Positions 24,807 through 36,606 of a stretch of 64,000 nt of DNA are shown here, in pieces. The notes beneath the pieces were generated by a model. That model was given only the letters and a program-made list of their open reading frames with translations, was not told where the DNA came from and did no database searches. Source of the DNA: Pholiota molesta (taxonomy: Eukaryota > Basidiomycota > Agaricomycetes > Agaricales > Strophariaceae). Location of the stretch: contig JACGCK010000076.1 of NCBI GenBank assembly GCA_014925825.1, positions 151,939 through 215,938 on the forward strand. Direction: 5' to 3'. Position 1 is the stretch's first letter, and each line of letters opens with the position of its first letter. The translations under genes and the position numbers were made by a program.

Positions 24807-25167
24807 CCCTCCATGGTGGTTCGTGCACCATTTTAAAAGACGTACGTGGCTTGTCCGTTCGAAACCAAGTCCATTGGCGGGCTGCACTGCAGGGTGGTGA
24901 AGAAGGTCGGCAAGATGCGAGTAGCCCAAATAGGGCTCTGACTATCCCAAAAAGGAATGGTTCGCCCGTTTCCGACGTCGAGGCGGCCGGGACTTGCCGG
25001 CTGAACTTGGCAGTTCGTTGGACTCTCACCGACTACTTGCCATGGACAGCCATGGACGTTCTTGCTCAAGGTATGTTATCAATAAAACCATTGAAGTAAT
25101 ACAAACTTTTGATTTCAAAGCGATTCATAGGCTACAAGGAGGCTACAAGGCAGAATCAGGACACTAC
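24807..25167. other. Hydrophobin upstream region
   Basis: Promoter side of the hydrophobin gene and 3' flank of the CE15 gene. No other gene recognised. Confidence 0.45.
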
Positions 25168-26440
25168 TCAACGAAGACGAGGCACCTCCCAGTCAATCCA
25201 ATCGGAATCAACGAAACCCAAGTCGTTGGGACCATCGGTCTCGATGACGCTCGTGTTCGTGTTTTGGCCAAAGAAGAACTTGTCGAAGAAAGCGTCCAAG
25301 TCTGGCTGTTGCGACGCCGGGAACGCGCAATGGTCGTGGTTTCCAACACCCGAGAATCCCATATTGTCCGGAACGCCCAGGGCCTGCCATATCTTGTTGG
25401 CGGTCTTCATGCACCCGAAGTTGGACTCGGGCCCTAGCCAGTCGATCCCTGTGTTGTCGATCACGAATAAAGCTCTGGGCGCGATCAGCCCCGCGAGCAC
25501 GTGGTGGTCGAAAGGGAGCACGTCGACGTCGTTGGCGAAGTTGGCGAAGTTCAGCGAGAACCATACGTTCTCTTGCACGATCTCGGAGGCGGTCTGCGTG
25601 TCGGTGCCGTTGGCGAGCATCCAGTCGGAGATGCGCCAGCAGCCTTCGCCGCCCGATCCTGACTCCTGTGGGATGGTGAGGGCAATGCGATCGTCGAATG
25701 CTCCGGCCACCAAAGCGCCTTTACCGTTGCGAGAGCAGCCCGTGACGCCGAGTCTCTTGAGATCGATGTTGGCCTCCGGCGTCTGCTCGAGGACGTCGAT
25801 GATTCGGCTGATGGCCCAGGACCACGCCATCATGGACGAGGCTGTCGCATTCGCGCCGAACAGGGTGTAGAAGTCGCCCAGTCCCCGACTGGTCGCGTCG
25901 TTCTGCTGCGCGATCACGTTGTTGTCGAAGACCAGAGTAGCCACGCCCGCGGGGATGGGAACGCTGATCCCGCCGATGCCAATGACACCTGGGAAGGGAG
26001 CGGTGCCGTTGGTGGGCAAGGTCACGGTGACGTTGAACGAGATCGACTGGTTGGCATGGGTGATGTCGATGGTGAGGGTGTTGCCACTGAGTGTACCAGT
26101 CGCCGAATCTGGCTTAGGTGGGAGCGTTCCTAGTTCATAGCGCTGAAAGAGCTGATTGATCTCCTCGCGGCGGCAGGACCATTGCGCCTTCGTTTCGATC
26201 GGCGTGCGGCTTGCGGCGAACTTGAATGGGTTCGGAAGTTTTGCGTCGGAGGTGAGTGTGAGGTTCTTGGGGAGCTCGGGGCAAAACAGAGGGGGTGGAA
26301 GACTAAAATCTGGGCTACTTATAGCTGTATAGGACGATACATTAACACCAAAAAAAGGCCCGGATCGTGTCCAACGACTCACAAGCAGCCCATAGCGGTA
26401 AGGCAAGCGAGAGGTAAACGAGATAGGATTTAAAAACCAT
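25168..26440 (-). CDS. CE15 4-O-methyl-glucuronoyl methylesterase
   Basis: Predicted 399-aa secreted glucuronoyl esterase, which cleaves the ester bond between lignin alcohols and glucuronic acid side chains of xylan. Exons 26440-26383 and 26309-25168. Exon 1 encodes a signal peptide (MVFKSYLVYLSLALPLWAA); this start was chosen because the longer uninterrupted frame upstream of exon 2 lacks one and would read through the intron. The nucleophile sits in GCSRNGKGA (Ser212), the acid is in PQESGSGG (Glu235), and the His is in GNHDHCAFP (His346). The spacing is almost identical to known CE15 triads. There is no CBM1 module. N-glycosylation sequons are frequent (NLTL, NQSI, NVTV, NGTA). It follows the hydrophobin gene on the same strand. 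Confidence 0.95.
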
Positions 26441-26506
26441 GTCTCAAACAACGAGGGACGTTCAAATGGATATGGGACTGAGGGAATGAGAAGGATGGTT
26501 ACTCGT

Positions 26507-26512
26507 TTTATA
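26507..26512 (-). promoter_or_regulatory. TATA box of the CE15 gene
   Basis: TATAAA (context CTCTATAAAACG) about 70 bases upstream of the CE15 start on the minus strand. Confidence 0.5.
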
Positions 26513-28230
26513 GAGAACAGAACGAGCCAGAAAGTGGGTCGGAGAGGTTTGGAGACGACGGGCCGTCCTCATAGTTCGCAACTGCCCGCTACAACTTCGA
26601 AATCCTACCTATCTCCTCAGCTATTTAAGCGCTCCATGTGTCGAGGCCATATTTACAGGAACGGATAGTCACTGGGTATGTTGTGACCGCAAGAGCTTTC
26701 CGAAGTAGAAGACCGCGTCAGCGATTCCGCAACGAACGTCCTGCACGGGCCGTACTGCGCTCAAACGTTCAAGGAACTACTTCGCGGGTTCCGATTTTAT
26801 CTTGTCCAAATTGTAAACAGAACACCGAAGCTCCGAAATGGAGCTTCACTATAACGTGCAGTGGGGTGTGCATATTTTGGCGCCTTCATACAAGCAAAAG
26901 TCTGACGCGCCAATGGACTTGATCGTCGGCGCTTAAGCACTTGACGGTGGGTTGGATGACTTATAAAGATATCGATTGAGCCAGGCGTCCCTTGTAATTG
27001 AGCACAGGCAATGGTTAACCACTCACTGTTCCTGTTCTTTAGCTGAACGGTCGAAGTGGATGAAGTTATGCCGAGGATTTCCAGAGCTAAATGTCAGCTG
27101 ATATATTGAAACTGAAGAAGAGTTGAAGTATATCTGAAAACACTCCACGCGACGTTTAAATTTATCAGGAAGTCCCCGCCTCCACAACTTCTTTGACATC
27201 GATTGAATTGATGGAACTTATTCTACCAGATGACGATTGTATATGAGTGTATATGTCGAGTCTAAGTAAAGAAGTATATTGATGTTATACCGGTACGATA
27301 ATCCGAGCACACACGCCGCCGGGCTCGTTCCATTTTATTTACGATGAAAAGAAAGGAATTCATGCTGTAGAATACAACATTGCGAGTAAATTATTATACT
27401 GAGCACACTGCTCAGGTTTCAGTTTGATATCGCCACTATAGCTGAGGCGCTTAATTTCAGTGCGGGTGCTTAGCCATCGTCTTGATGATACTGTCAATGA
27501 TCTGTAGATGACGCCCGCGGCAACTTTTGCAAGTCTAATATACTCCCAGTAGCTACTCGACCAGGTGCCTCGCTCATATCAGAACCATACCCAGCGAAAA
27601 AGTGGTCCCCATGCTCTGAACCTATAGAAATTGTATGCAAACGATCGATAGCGAATTCATCATCGTTGCAACAAACTCTATATGCCAATAATACAAATAC
27701 ATGTTCTCCGAAGGAGAGAGAAATGGGGAAAAGCGGAAAGCGGATACAAACAACACGATAGCGACGAGCGAGCTCTAGAAGAAAGGAAATAGATAAACAG
27801 CGATATGAAGTCTAGGTATGGTTGACGGTACATGTTTGATTGAAAGAGAAGATGCGAAAGGAAAAGGAATGAGGACTGGGTAAACGTTGGGAGATGGAAT
27901 TGGAAATTACGGGTATTATATGGTGGAGGATGAGGGGATGCATGAAGTCATTACAAAGTCATAATAAATGCGAGTAGCACCGTTCACTCCCGCGTCAAGA
28001 TTTGGGAGTCGAAGCAAGTCAGGGTTTTGATGACGGGCTGGAGGCATATCCATCGTTCGAGTTCATCGAAAGTTCTTGATTCGTAAAAGAAAGGCCGAGG
28101 TTGAAGGTAAGTCGAGCGCCACGATTGGACCGTGTCCGGCGGTAGGGGCCATTTAATCGTCGAAAGAATGGAGTGAAAGGATTAATCGCCCCAACTAATG
28201 ATAATCGGACCAATGTCATAGAGTTTGAAA
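26513..28230. other. Intergenic, no gene recognised
   Basis: About 1.7 kb between CE15 and the next gene. Short frames only; no domain, repeat array or RNA gene recognised by eye. Confidence 0.45.
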
Positions 28231-29108
28231 TCAGCGACAGCCTAGAAAGGGGGGAAACGTTGAATGATTTCTACAGGAGAAGAGAACATGACGCACTGTG
28301 CCTTGCCTTGCCACGTCTTTGTCTTCTAAAGATACGGTGGACAACTGGGGGGGAGACCGACTGGTCTTTGTCAGAGATGGGGAGCCAGAAGGGTGAGGTC
28401 CTCTTTCTGTTGTTCGTCCTCTGCTTTTAATGTCCGTATAACCAACTAAACGGACATTCAGAATCGGCGTAGGTCTTGGTTGGATGGTCGTCGGTGAACG
28501 GGAACGAGCCGTGTTAGAGGGCCCCGCCTCGCTCCACGTATAGCCACTATGAGCGAGATCTGCATAGAAATGTGGATTTCCAGTATGCGGATGCCTTTTA
28601 CGCTTTCGGGCGCTATTCCGATTTGAGTAGACGTCGAAATAAGTTTGACTGGGGTGATAGGGCTGATCGTATTCTCCAGATTCAGAAGCTGATCTTGAAT
28701 GCGAGGAAGACATAGACTTTTCCATCGGAACTACTCGATTATGAAGGTTGAAGGGGATCTGGGACGCGACATTCACCATTTTACTGAAGGGAAACAAACA
28801 GCTTATCAGCGAGGAGATGGTATGCATTGATGATGACGTACCCTTCCTTTGCACGTACAATGTCCCCTAGACGAGCTTGAAGCTTTCGACGATCATACAG
28901 GCTCTCGTTCGAGCTATGAATTGTTCAGAAGTTTCCAAATCAAAATAGTGAGAAAAGATAAAACATAGGACATGTGGAAAACATACTGGATATCAGTTGG
29001 TTCAATAATATGAGGAATGAGGTGGGAAGTTTCATCATAAGGCCCATCGATGGCAGGGGGTATGTGGCGATAACAACATATGATATTCTGCAAGAACCCG
29101 AAAACCAT
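28231..29108 (-). CDS. Conserved protein, possibly LAMTOR1/Ragulator-like
   Basis: Predicted 248-aa protein, exons 29108-28987, 28913-28842, 28783-28231. The N-terminus is short and hydrophobic with a Cys pair (FLQNIICCYRH), then an acidic stretch ending SHLIP. Next comes YDRRKLQARLGDIVRAKEGK, and the block MVNVASQIPFNLHNR. The order (acylatable Cys, LLP-like acidic motif, then a helix with (L)xxIVxxxxxxMxxV) is that of LAMTOR1/Meh1, the lipid-anchored scaffold of Ragulator/EGO on the vacuole that recruits Rag GTPases to TORC1. That assignment is my inference. The C-terminal ~150 residues are low complexity, with a basic ARKRKRHPH patch that is not typical of LAMTOR1. It could equally be an unnamed basidiomycete family. 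Confidence 0.65.
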
Positions 29109-31930
29109 ACCGGAATATGAAAGTCAAACGCAAGTGAGTGCGCAGACCGTAGACGTATTGGACACGTTTCTTGTTTTGCGCTCTGTCTGTTATTTGGTCT
29201 TATGTGTACAAGGATTAAACAAACCGGGCCGACACCTGCCGCTTCGGTCCGCCTCCCCAAACCTCAGTGGCCTCAGCTCCCAAACCAGCTGGCCGCTCCT
29301 TCTTAGAAGTACATTTAACTTCTCTCTCAGAAAGAGTTTCACACAGTAGGGCCACTGGTTATGGAGGTATATAGTAAAGTGCTTCTGTATTGACCAGAAT
29401 CTGACAGGGTAATGGACACACATGTAAATAATCTTTCGAGTTATCTGATTTGTCTGATCAGAGGGCGAGCTTTTGCCAAGCGTCTGCCCGAGAGTGTCTG
29501 TTATTACAAGCTACCAGAAAATAGGATGCAGATGCTTTATGATTATTTCTTAGTGCTTGAGAATTTAACTCTACGACAAATTTTGTTGACCATCTATTTA
29601 TGAAGAAATGGCCAAGATACGGAACGTGCCAACGTGCTCCCTTCCAAATATCAAAGTATGTGCCATGGCCTCATGCATGTAGAGTGGCAGATACCGTCAG
29701 CCTGTAACGCTCATAGCATTTCAAGGCGAATCTTAAATTTGGCAGATTTATCTCGTATAAGTTGCGTATAAGTACAAGTATTTTTTTCACATCTGTGTAG
29801 CAACGGCGTCTGAATCATCATGAGTTCCCGAGTATCAACAGACTTCCTACCACTTACCTAGTTACAATAAGAAACTGTATTATTTGTAGCAATGCGTCAT
29901 CCGGCATCTAGGAAAGCGAACGAGATGTTGTCAAACAAATCTGGTTGCGCGCTTATATGCATTTGTACTCATTGTATTAGCTTGCGCGTCGATACCAATC
30001 CCATGAATTTCCTTGTCATCTGCATCTGAATCTATGTACGAATGTGTGATGTGAAAACGCCTTGTGAACTATAAGCTCAAATTACTATTGACAATCAGGA
30101 TGTTGTCGGATGTACTTTTCTCTGATCTCCTGCACAATGATCGGTATACCTTTCCTTGGTTTCATCTATTGATAGAAGCACATCTCCCCTGTACTTCGGT
30201 TTATCAAAGCATTGTGTAATATGTGTTCGAACGTTGAATGAAACGTATTTTGTCCGTGTCTTCTTTCTAAGCTAGCCCGGAAGGCCATCGCAAATTATCC
30301 GAAGTGAAGTAAAAACGGAACAAGGCCTTTAGAAAGGAAGAAAATGCTTGAACATTGATTTTCTGACTTGAGGCGAGCGATAAATCAAGTGGTTAACCTT
30401 ATAGCGCCCTTTTCAACAGCATTCAAATGAGGAGCCTTGGAGGAGCCGACTGTCCACGTCTCCAACTATCCCGCGAGTAATTCGTCAGATTAACTGATAA
30501 GATTAGATCATAGCCTGTCATCTTGCGATATGTTCGGGATCTCACAAAATCCATTCAGTCAAATGGCATCTGAATAAGCTATCTTGACAAGATGTTTCAA
30601 AGCGTCGATGATCCGCTGTCGCCGACTTTCACCAAGTGCACCTTTTCAGTATCGGATTTACCCGACTGACTGTTTGGTTGTTTGAGATATAAGCTTAAAT
30701 CCTTCTCAGCGCCGACGTCATGATCGTTCTGTGCATGTCAGAGCTTGCCAAAATTCGTCCACTTTCTATCACTGCGGAGGGTACGATCCATCCCGCAGTG
30801 ATCCTGTCAGAATCATGAGCAAGGTATGAATGTGCGCATTATTTGCCTCGCGAGCCGGCCAATACGAAATTCAGTCGAACTCACAACCCTAAAACGGCAT
30901 TCTGATGAATAAGATGAAAGTGCACATGTAGCATGCGGTACGGCTGGTCTCCGCGGTACCATGTGAACATATTGATCAGAGTGCACCAAGTCTGCACATA
31001 GTCCCGCTGTCCGAAGACGGTAGACCAGATCTTTGATCTACAATAATTTATAAAGACCTTGATGCTGCGTTCCTGAACTTCGAATAGGCTTCTTATTGGT
31101 TCTTCAACTTGTGAACGAGAAGATGAACCGTTTTTTTGTTCAAAGGCGGGATTGTGAATGTCGGACCTTCCACTGCGGACTACGGTTGTCGTTGAATACG
31201 CTCTATTAGCTAAATTTCGCGCAGTCACAGTGTCGCAGCTTTGGGGCTTGCAACAGTACCCCAGACTGAAGAGAATTTTGGGGCAGTGTTTGATCTTTCA
31301 CCGGAACGAAAGCCGATAGTCGACCGCCCATTGACCGCCCAAGTAACGACGTACTTGGCCAGTATCCAGTATCTATCGAGGTCGCTAGAAAGAGCAATAG
31401 AGGTTCTGCTTTTATTAAAGGCCTCAGATGGCTACTCTGGGTTCTTCATCTCCATCTAACAAATCGAAGTAATTGTTGGCTTCGTCTATGTACATGGAAA
31501 AGAGCCGGTATTAATTATAATGTATAGTTGCCGGAAGATTCGACGGTTGAACAATCGAAAACAGTTCAAGACATAAAGGAAAAATGCCCCGAGTCCCACA
31601 GCGATGTAGACATTGAATGCGACATTGAATGCGACATAAACAAAAGTCCGCATTGACGCTTTCAAGTTATAGATGAGGTGTACATTAGTTTATGGTACAA
31701 TACGACACCTGTCTAAGAGTACAATATATGAGAAGTGTCCTTGATATCCGCTGAGGAAATATACTAAATTGTCCAAACTGTCCGTAAAATGTCCTATAAA
31801 ATGTCCAATAGTGTATCGGTATGGCTCAAGTATAACGAGGTAGATGGAACCAATACCATATAATAATTCAAAAAAAACGCTGAGTGGGAAATGCTTACTT
31901 GAAGCCCAAACGCCAACGCCTAGAGATATG
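29109..31930. other. Long intergenic region, no gene recognised
   Basis: About 2.8 kb. Unconnected short frames only (for example 30,881-31,228 minus and 31,241-31,459 plus); none shows a domain or a consistent exon chain. From about 29,600 to 30,900 even short frames are scarce. Confidence 0.5.
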
Positions 31931-33134
31931 TTACTTCGGCGAATGCTTCGATCGCGGTCTAATTTTGTTCTTCTTCAAGGTCAGAGGTCGAGGTTTGCCT
32001 CGCAGCCGCTGATATACGCCACACGCATTACAGAGCTGGTCACCGGTTTTACTTCTCCGCCATACCGATGTGTGATGAGTGCGACAGTGGCTGCACTCTG
32101 GACCGACGTAATTGGGGTCCGATTCCTCAGAGGAGCTTCCGTCATCGTCGGCGTCAATGAGCTCCTGAGGTCGAAGCTTGTTACGCTGCTGCAAGTATAG
32201 ACCGCAGGCGTTGCACAAGGGCTTCATCGTGGATGGATCTCGACGCCAGAGAGGGGTGGTAGTCGCTCGGCAATGGGAGCAGCTCTTTCCTGTCTCAGGA
32301 CGATCCTCGCTAGTTCGCCTAGTCGCGGTCGACGGTGGTCCTGAGCCAGAAGCCTGTCTAGGGCGATGAACATAGACAGGCGATGGAGAAGGGGACGGGA
32401 CGTCAGGGGAGATGCGGTGAGGAAAGGAGAATCCGTCAAGGGGAATGGCCTGCTCATTGGCAGGAGTATAAAGCGCGGACGATGACGAGGAATCGGAATT
32501 AGACATTATCATATGGTCAAAATTATCGAACTCTGAGATTTCGAGGTTAAGGTGACTGTTCCACGACGATGGCTCATCTGGGAACCTTTGAAATTGACTG
32601 TTTGTGGGCGCGGCAGAACTCGCGTCCATCTCCCAGGAATTCCAATTTGGCACCGATGGTTGCATAGCCGCAGACATACCCCGAGAGTAGTGATTTTCAA
32701 AGCCAGATGGACGAAGCAACTGAGATGAACCGGAGAATGTGGAGCTCGAGATCTCTTGATGGGCATGTTGAGGGTGAAGGGAATTAGGGAGAGACTGTTC
32801 GTTAGGACATTCCAAGCGCCTTTCGCGAGAGCGTATGTGTGGCTGCTGCTGAGCAAGCCAACGCGCTCGTTGTTGGTCCTGACTGACAAGGGAGTCAACA
32901 CCGTTGTACGACTGTCGTTGATCTAAATAAACTGTAAGCACCACCGAAATATATTTCACAGAACGACTCACTCATTGACCAATTTCCCGGACCCCCATTC
33001 CCTGAGCCAGGCGGATACATCGCGGAAGAAGGGTAGGTGCAGATCATAGATGAATTACTGGTGGAGGAATTAAGCGTCTGGTTCTTATCGTGAGGAGAAA
33101 AGTCAATCGAATGTTGGCGAGTATGCAAGGGCAT
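31931..33134 (-). CDS. Two-finger GATA-type transcription factor
   Basis: Predicted 384-aa nuclear protein, exons 33134-32972 and 32922-31931. It has two GATA zinc fingers near the C-terminus. The first is CSHCRATTTPLWRRDP...CNACGLY with C-X2-C-X18-C-X2-C (about residues 269-294). The second is CSHCRTHHTSVWRRSK...CNACGVY with X17 (about 331-355), and a basic tail KKNKIRPRSKH follows. Fungal GATA factors control nitrogen use, light response or siderophore synthesis; the two-finger layout recalls siderophore regulators of the SRE/Fep1 type, but the cysteine-rich linker of that group is absent here. The linker is acidic (DADDDGSSSEESD), and the N-terminal two thirds is Ser/Gln/Pro-rich. The start at MPLHTRQ follows the last plausible upstream splice. 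Confidence 0.85.
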
Positions 33135-34677
33135 GTTCAGGTTGAAAGGGATGTTTGCGCAATACTGTGACTCGGATATTATATAGCGAACACACCGAAA
33201 GCGAGTCGATGACAAAGTAGCTCTGCCGAGATTTCGAGATTAAACTCCATGCAGGGCGAGATCTAAGCTGAACCTGTGACGTTTGCGTGAATGTCAATAC
33301 AGAATGGATGTGAACTTCAAGCTCAGGGCCTAAAGTAAGAACGATCAACCGCGTCACCTTCAGGCGCCTCGAGACCTGGACCTTTATCTGGAAATAGAAT
33401 CTAAGACCGTAGAATATCCCTCGAACCCCATTTGCAGCCTACTAAAAGTAGGTGAATAGATTGATGGAGATTCCAACCTTCAATCCTTTGAGGCCACTGT
33501 TCGATAACGTGACATGTAATCCAACGATCTCTGTGATGGCCGACGGTTTCGGATTATCGATCTGACTCGAGTCAATATTCCGCTTCCGCTCCTACAAGGC
33601 TGCAAAGTGTTGAAACTGGCAACTTCAAAGGTTTAATTCTAAATACGCCAAAGGGATTTGCGCCTTCAGTTTACATTACACAAATGACTCATCTGAGGAT
33701 TCTGAGCTTCAGCTGCCAGTAATCTCCGGACGTTTTATCAGAAAGAGGGACGGAAGAAAAGGACCGAAACAATTAGTGGCATGCCCCAAGTTAGGTGTTT
33801 GTCGGTCTATGTACGTGAGCTTAAAAAGTGAAGCATCAGTATCGAAGCATCAGTATCAAAGCGCACGTTATCATCATTTCCTTCACAATGCTGTACATTT
33901 CTGGGGTAAGTATACACCGGTTTCTTTGTAAAACAGTATTTTCACCTTCCCTTTCGCAGCTTCTACACCACAGAGTCCATTGCGGCAGCACATGCTGACC
34001 CGCTGAGATATTTATATCCAGGGCCTCAATGGAATCGACACCGATGATCAAGATACGCCAAGCCTCTTCATTGGTGTTTCAAAATCCAGGAAGAGTCGGG
34101 AAGAGCAGAAACAACGCTAGTGGGGCGGGAGCCCCTATATCCTCGCACGGTGGGCACATCATTGATCGATTCTCACGTGGAGTTTCTCTGGACAATCTGC
34201 AGTCTCATATACAATGTGGTTGGAGAGATTCGAAGAACTTCCACTCTTTGGAACCAGAAAGAAAGGCTCTTCAACTCATTCCGACATATCTGCCCTTTCA
34301 TAATTTCCTCTGCTCCTCCCGACTGCAAATAACGGACAGTTCCCGTCGCGAGAATGTGATATACACATGAAGGCCAGTACAGCCCGTCGGCTTCACACTT
34401 TCCGGAACTGTCATATGTCTTGCATCTCTTTGGCGACAGTCGTGCCGCATTATTCGACGATATTATTGCGTCTCCAGGCAGCATTCGGCGGGTTGGACGG
34501 TCGCTCATTCGCAGCGGCAGCGGTAAGCGCTCAGGAGGACTTGCACTGCCAAGAACACGTACTACTTTGATGCGATTTTCCCAGGTGTCCTCTTCGCACG
34601 TATGTGTGGTGATTCGTGAACTATCTATCAGATTGCCTCGGCCTCGCCTTGAACCTTGGAATCATGGGCCGACTTAC
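33135..34677. other. Intergenic, no gene recognised
   Basis: Upstream of the GATA gene. Several short frames on both strands without a recognisable product. Confidence 0.4.
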
Positions 34678-35090
34678 TTAATTTCTGTTAGCCTTCTTGA
34701 TGGATTCAACCTCTCGAACAAAAAGAATCCGTGATATGAAGCGAGGATAGGACGCAGACAGACGTGAAATCGACTCTTCTATGGCTGTGATGACCCCGTT
34801 GATGCAGGCAAGTCCTTTGTCTTCTAATCCCACGAGAAGCGGCAATCGGAAAATACAACAAATACTTAACAGAGCAAGTCTTCAATAAAATTTCCCACCT
34901 CGAGTCTGGACCGGACGTTTGTACGTTTGTACTTACGAACGTTTCCCAGACCCTCGGGCTCTCGTCGAGGACCGCAAGTCACAAGAAGCGAAACGACTCT
35001 TGTCTTGAGGAGGCGGATGAAGACTTCGTGATGTAGTTTCAATTTTGGCCAGTTCTCATCATCTGCTGTATGTATTGCCGCGATTATCAA
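34678..35090 (-). CDS. Possible small hypothetical gene
   Basis: Two minus-strand open segments can be joined in frame by a GTAAGT...TTAG intron. The first reads IHTADDENWPKLKLHHEVFI, then a basic stretch ending PEGLGN. The second reads DKGLACINGVITAIEESISR, then FISRILFVREVESIKKANRN and a stop at 34,680-34,678. The composition looks protein-like, but I recognise no family. The start and any upstream exons are uncertain. Confidence 0.3.
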
Positions 35091-36606
35091 TTATCAATGG
35101 GCAATGGGTTTGGGATACAAATAGGATTCGCAGAACTTGGCAGAAGACATTGATATTTGAACGCTGAAATATTGAGAGGCCGACGAGCTACCAATCTCTT
35201 TGTGTTGATACAATGCAGCGCAAGCCGGATCTTGTATGTGTGAAATTACAGCATGATATTAGAAGATGTGCATTGCTGCATAAGACGAGTATGCTTGATT
35301 CAGTTATAAGACACCAAGTAACTCACATGTCCAGCTCGCATGCCGCTAGATAACAGAAATACTGCGAAGCGATCTTATCTGCAAGCGCCTAAGAGTTTGG
35401 ATGTCATGTCCCGAGATCATCGAAGCTTCCTGCACGCCGAATTCGAGTTGTTGGTACATAGTAAAACGTCCAAACAGTCTGTCCGAATTCAATGGCCATC
35501 ATTAGGGTGTTTCACGATAGGTTAAGACCCAAGTTGGGACCAAGTTGGGACCCAAGTTGGCCAACTTAACCTATCGTGAAACACAATACATTATCGATAG
35601 TTTCCGCACGACATGCATAATACGAGCTTTGCTACCGCCATACATAGTCAAAATGCTTATAAGTATTCGTTTCACTACGACAGATGCACCACTTAATTGC
35701 GTACTCCAACCACATGCTAATCAGCGCCCATAAGTGCTTCATTTAGACTTGCAGTGCCCCCGGATGCCACTGGAGTACCGACACGGAGGAGAGTTTGGAT
35801 TAGCAGGGTATCAGCTGTACAGTTTTACATTGGTGGATCACAATATACATGGATGAAAATCAGGATACAAACTGTCTGTTAAGCTGGAGTACTAGTAAAT
35901 AAACGAAAATTTGAAAGATGGCTTTGGACAATCAAATTCTGTCGATTGAGCTGTCGGCTGCAATAATCCCGGGTTTAACACCATCGCATTTAAAATAAGT
36001 ATCAGAGTAAAAATGGGAAAACATGAGGTCAATATCGTTATTCATAGAGTTGTTATTCATAGAGCTTCCCAATACTTAGCAGAATGTTTGCGGGATTGCG
36101 TCCAATACCGTGTCGAGTTTCGGTTGTGTTTCCGAATCGCTTTAAAAGTGCTGAGTACGAGGGAAGCTCCCCATTTGCTCATCGCAAATACTTGAATCCA
36201 AATTGAATATTGAACCCTGATCCAGGCTGGAATTTAAACGTTCGAACTTAGCTGATTACTATAAGTCCATACGTTGATGGTGCGTGAATGGTGTAAAAGA
36301 ATCTATATCATACATCAAGCTCAGAAGTATACAGCTCAGACTTCTATACATATTGTAAGATTTAGACGTTATAATAGGGCGGAATATCATAGATTTTATC
36401 TGTTGCATTGCACTGTAGCGCTCGGAGTATTGTAATTAGGGGCTTGTAAAGCACGTGATAACACGTCGTCACATCATGTCACGCGTAGAATGTGGCGCAT
36501 GAGTTCTCGCAGACGTTGAGCATCGTTCCAAGCTTGCTTATGCCACCACATCCATAGCTCACGAAGTCTCAAAAACCGCGTTTACATTGGGCGGAAATCA
36601 TCTATA
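35091..36606. other. Intergenic region containing a hairpin repeat
   Basis: No gene recognised. Apart from the 78-bp hairpin listed separately, the region is AT-rich with stop codons in all frames. Confidence 0.5.
35507..35584. repeat. Perfect 20-bp inverted repeat with a repetitive loop
   Basis: Arm 35507-35526 (GTGTTTCACGATAGGTTAAG) is the exact reverse complement of 35565-35584. The 38-base loop consists of three near-copies of an ACCCAAGTTGGG-type unit; the last one ends in AAGTTGGCCAACTT, a perfect palindrome. Such a structure could be a very small MITE, a hairpin RNA or a cruciform site. No clear target-site duplication flanks it. Confidence 0.9.
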
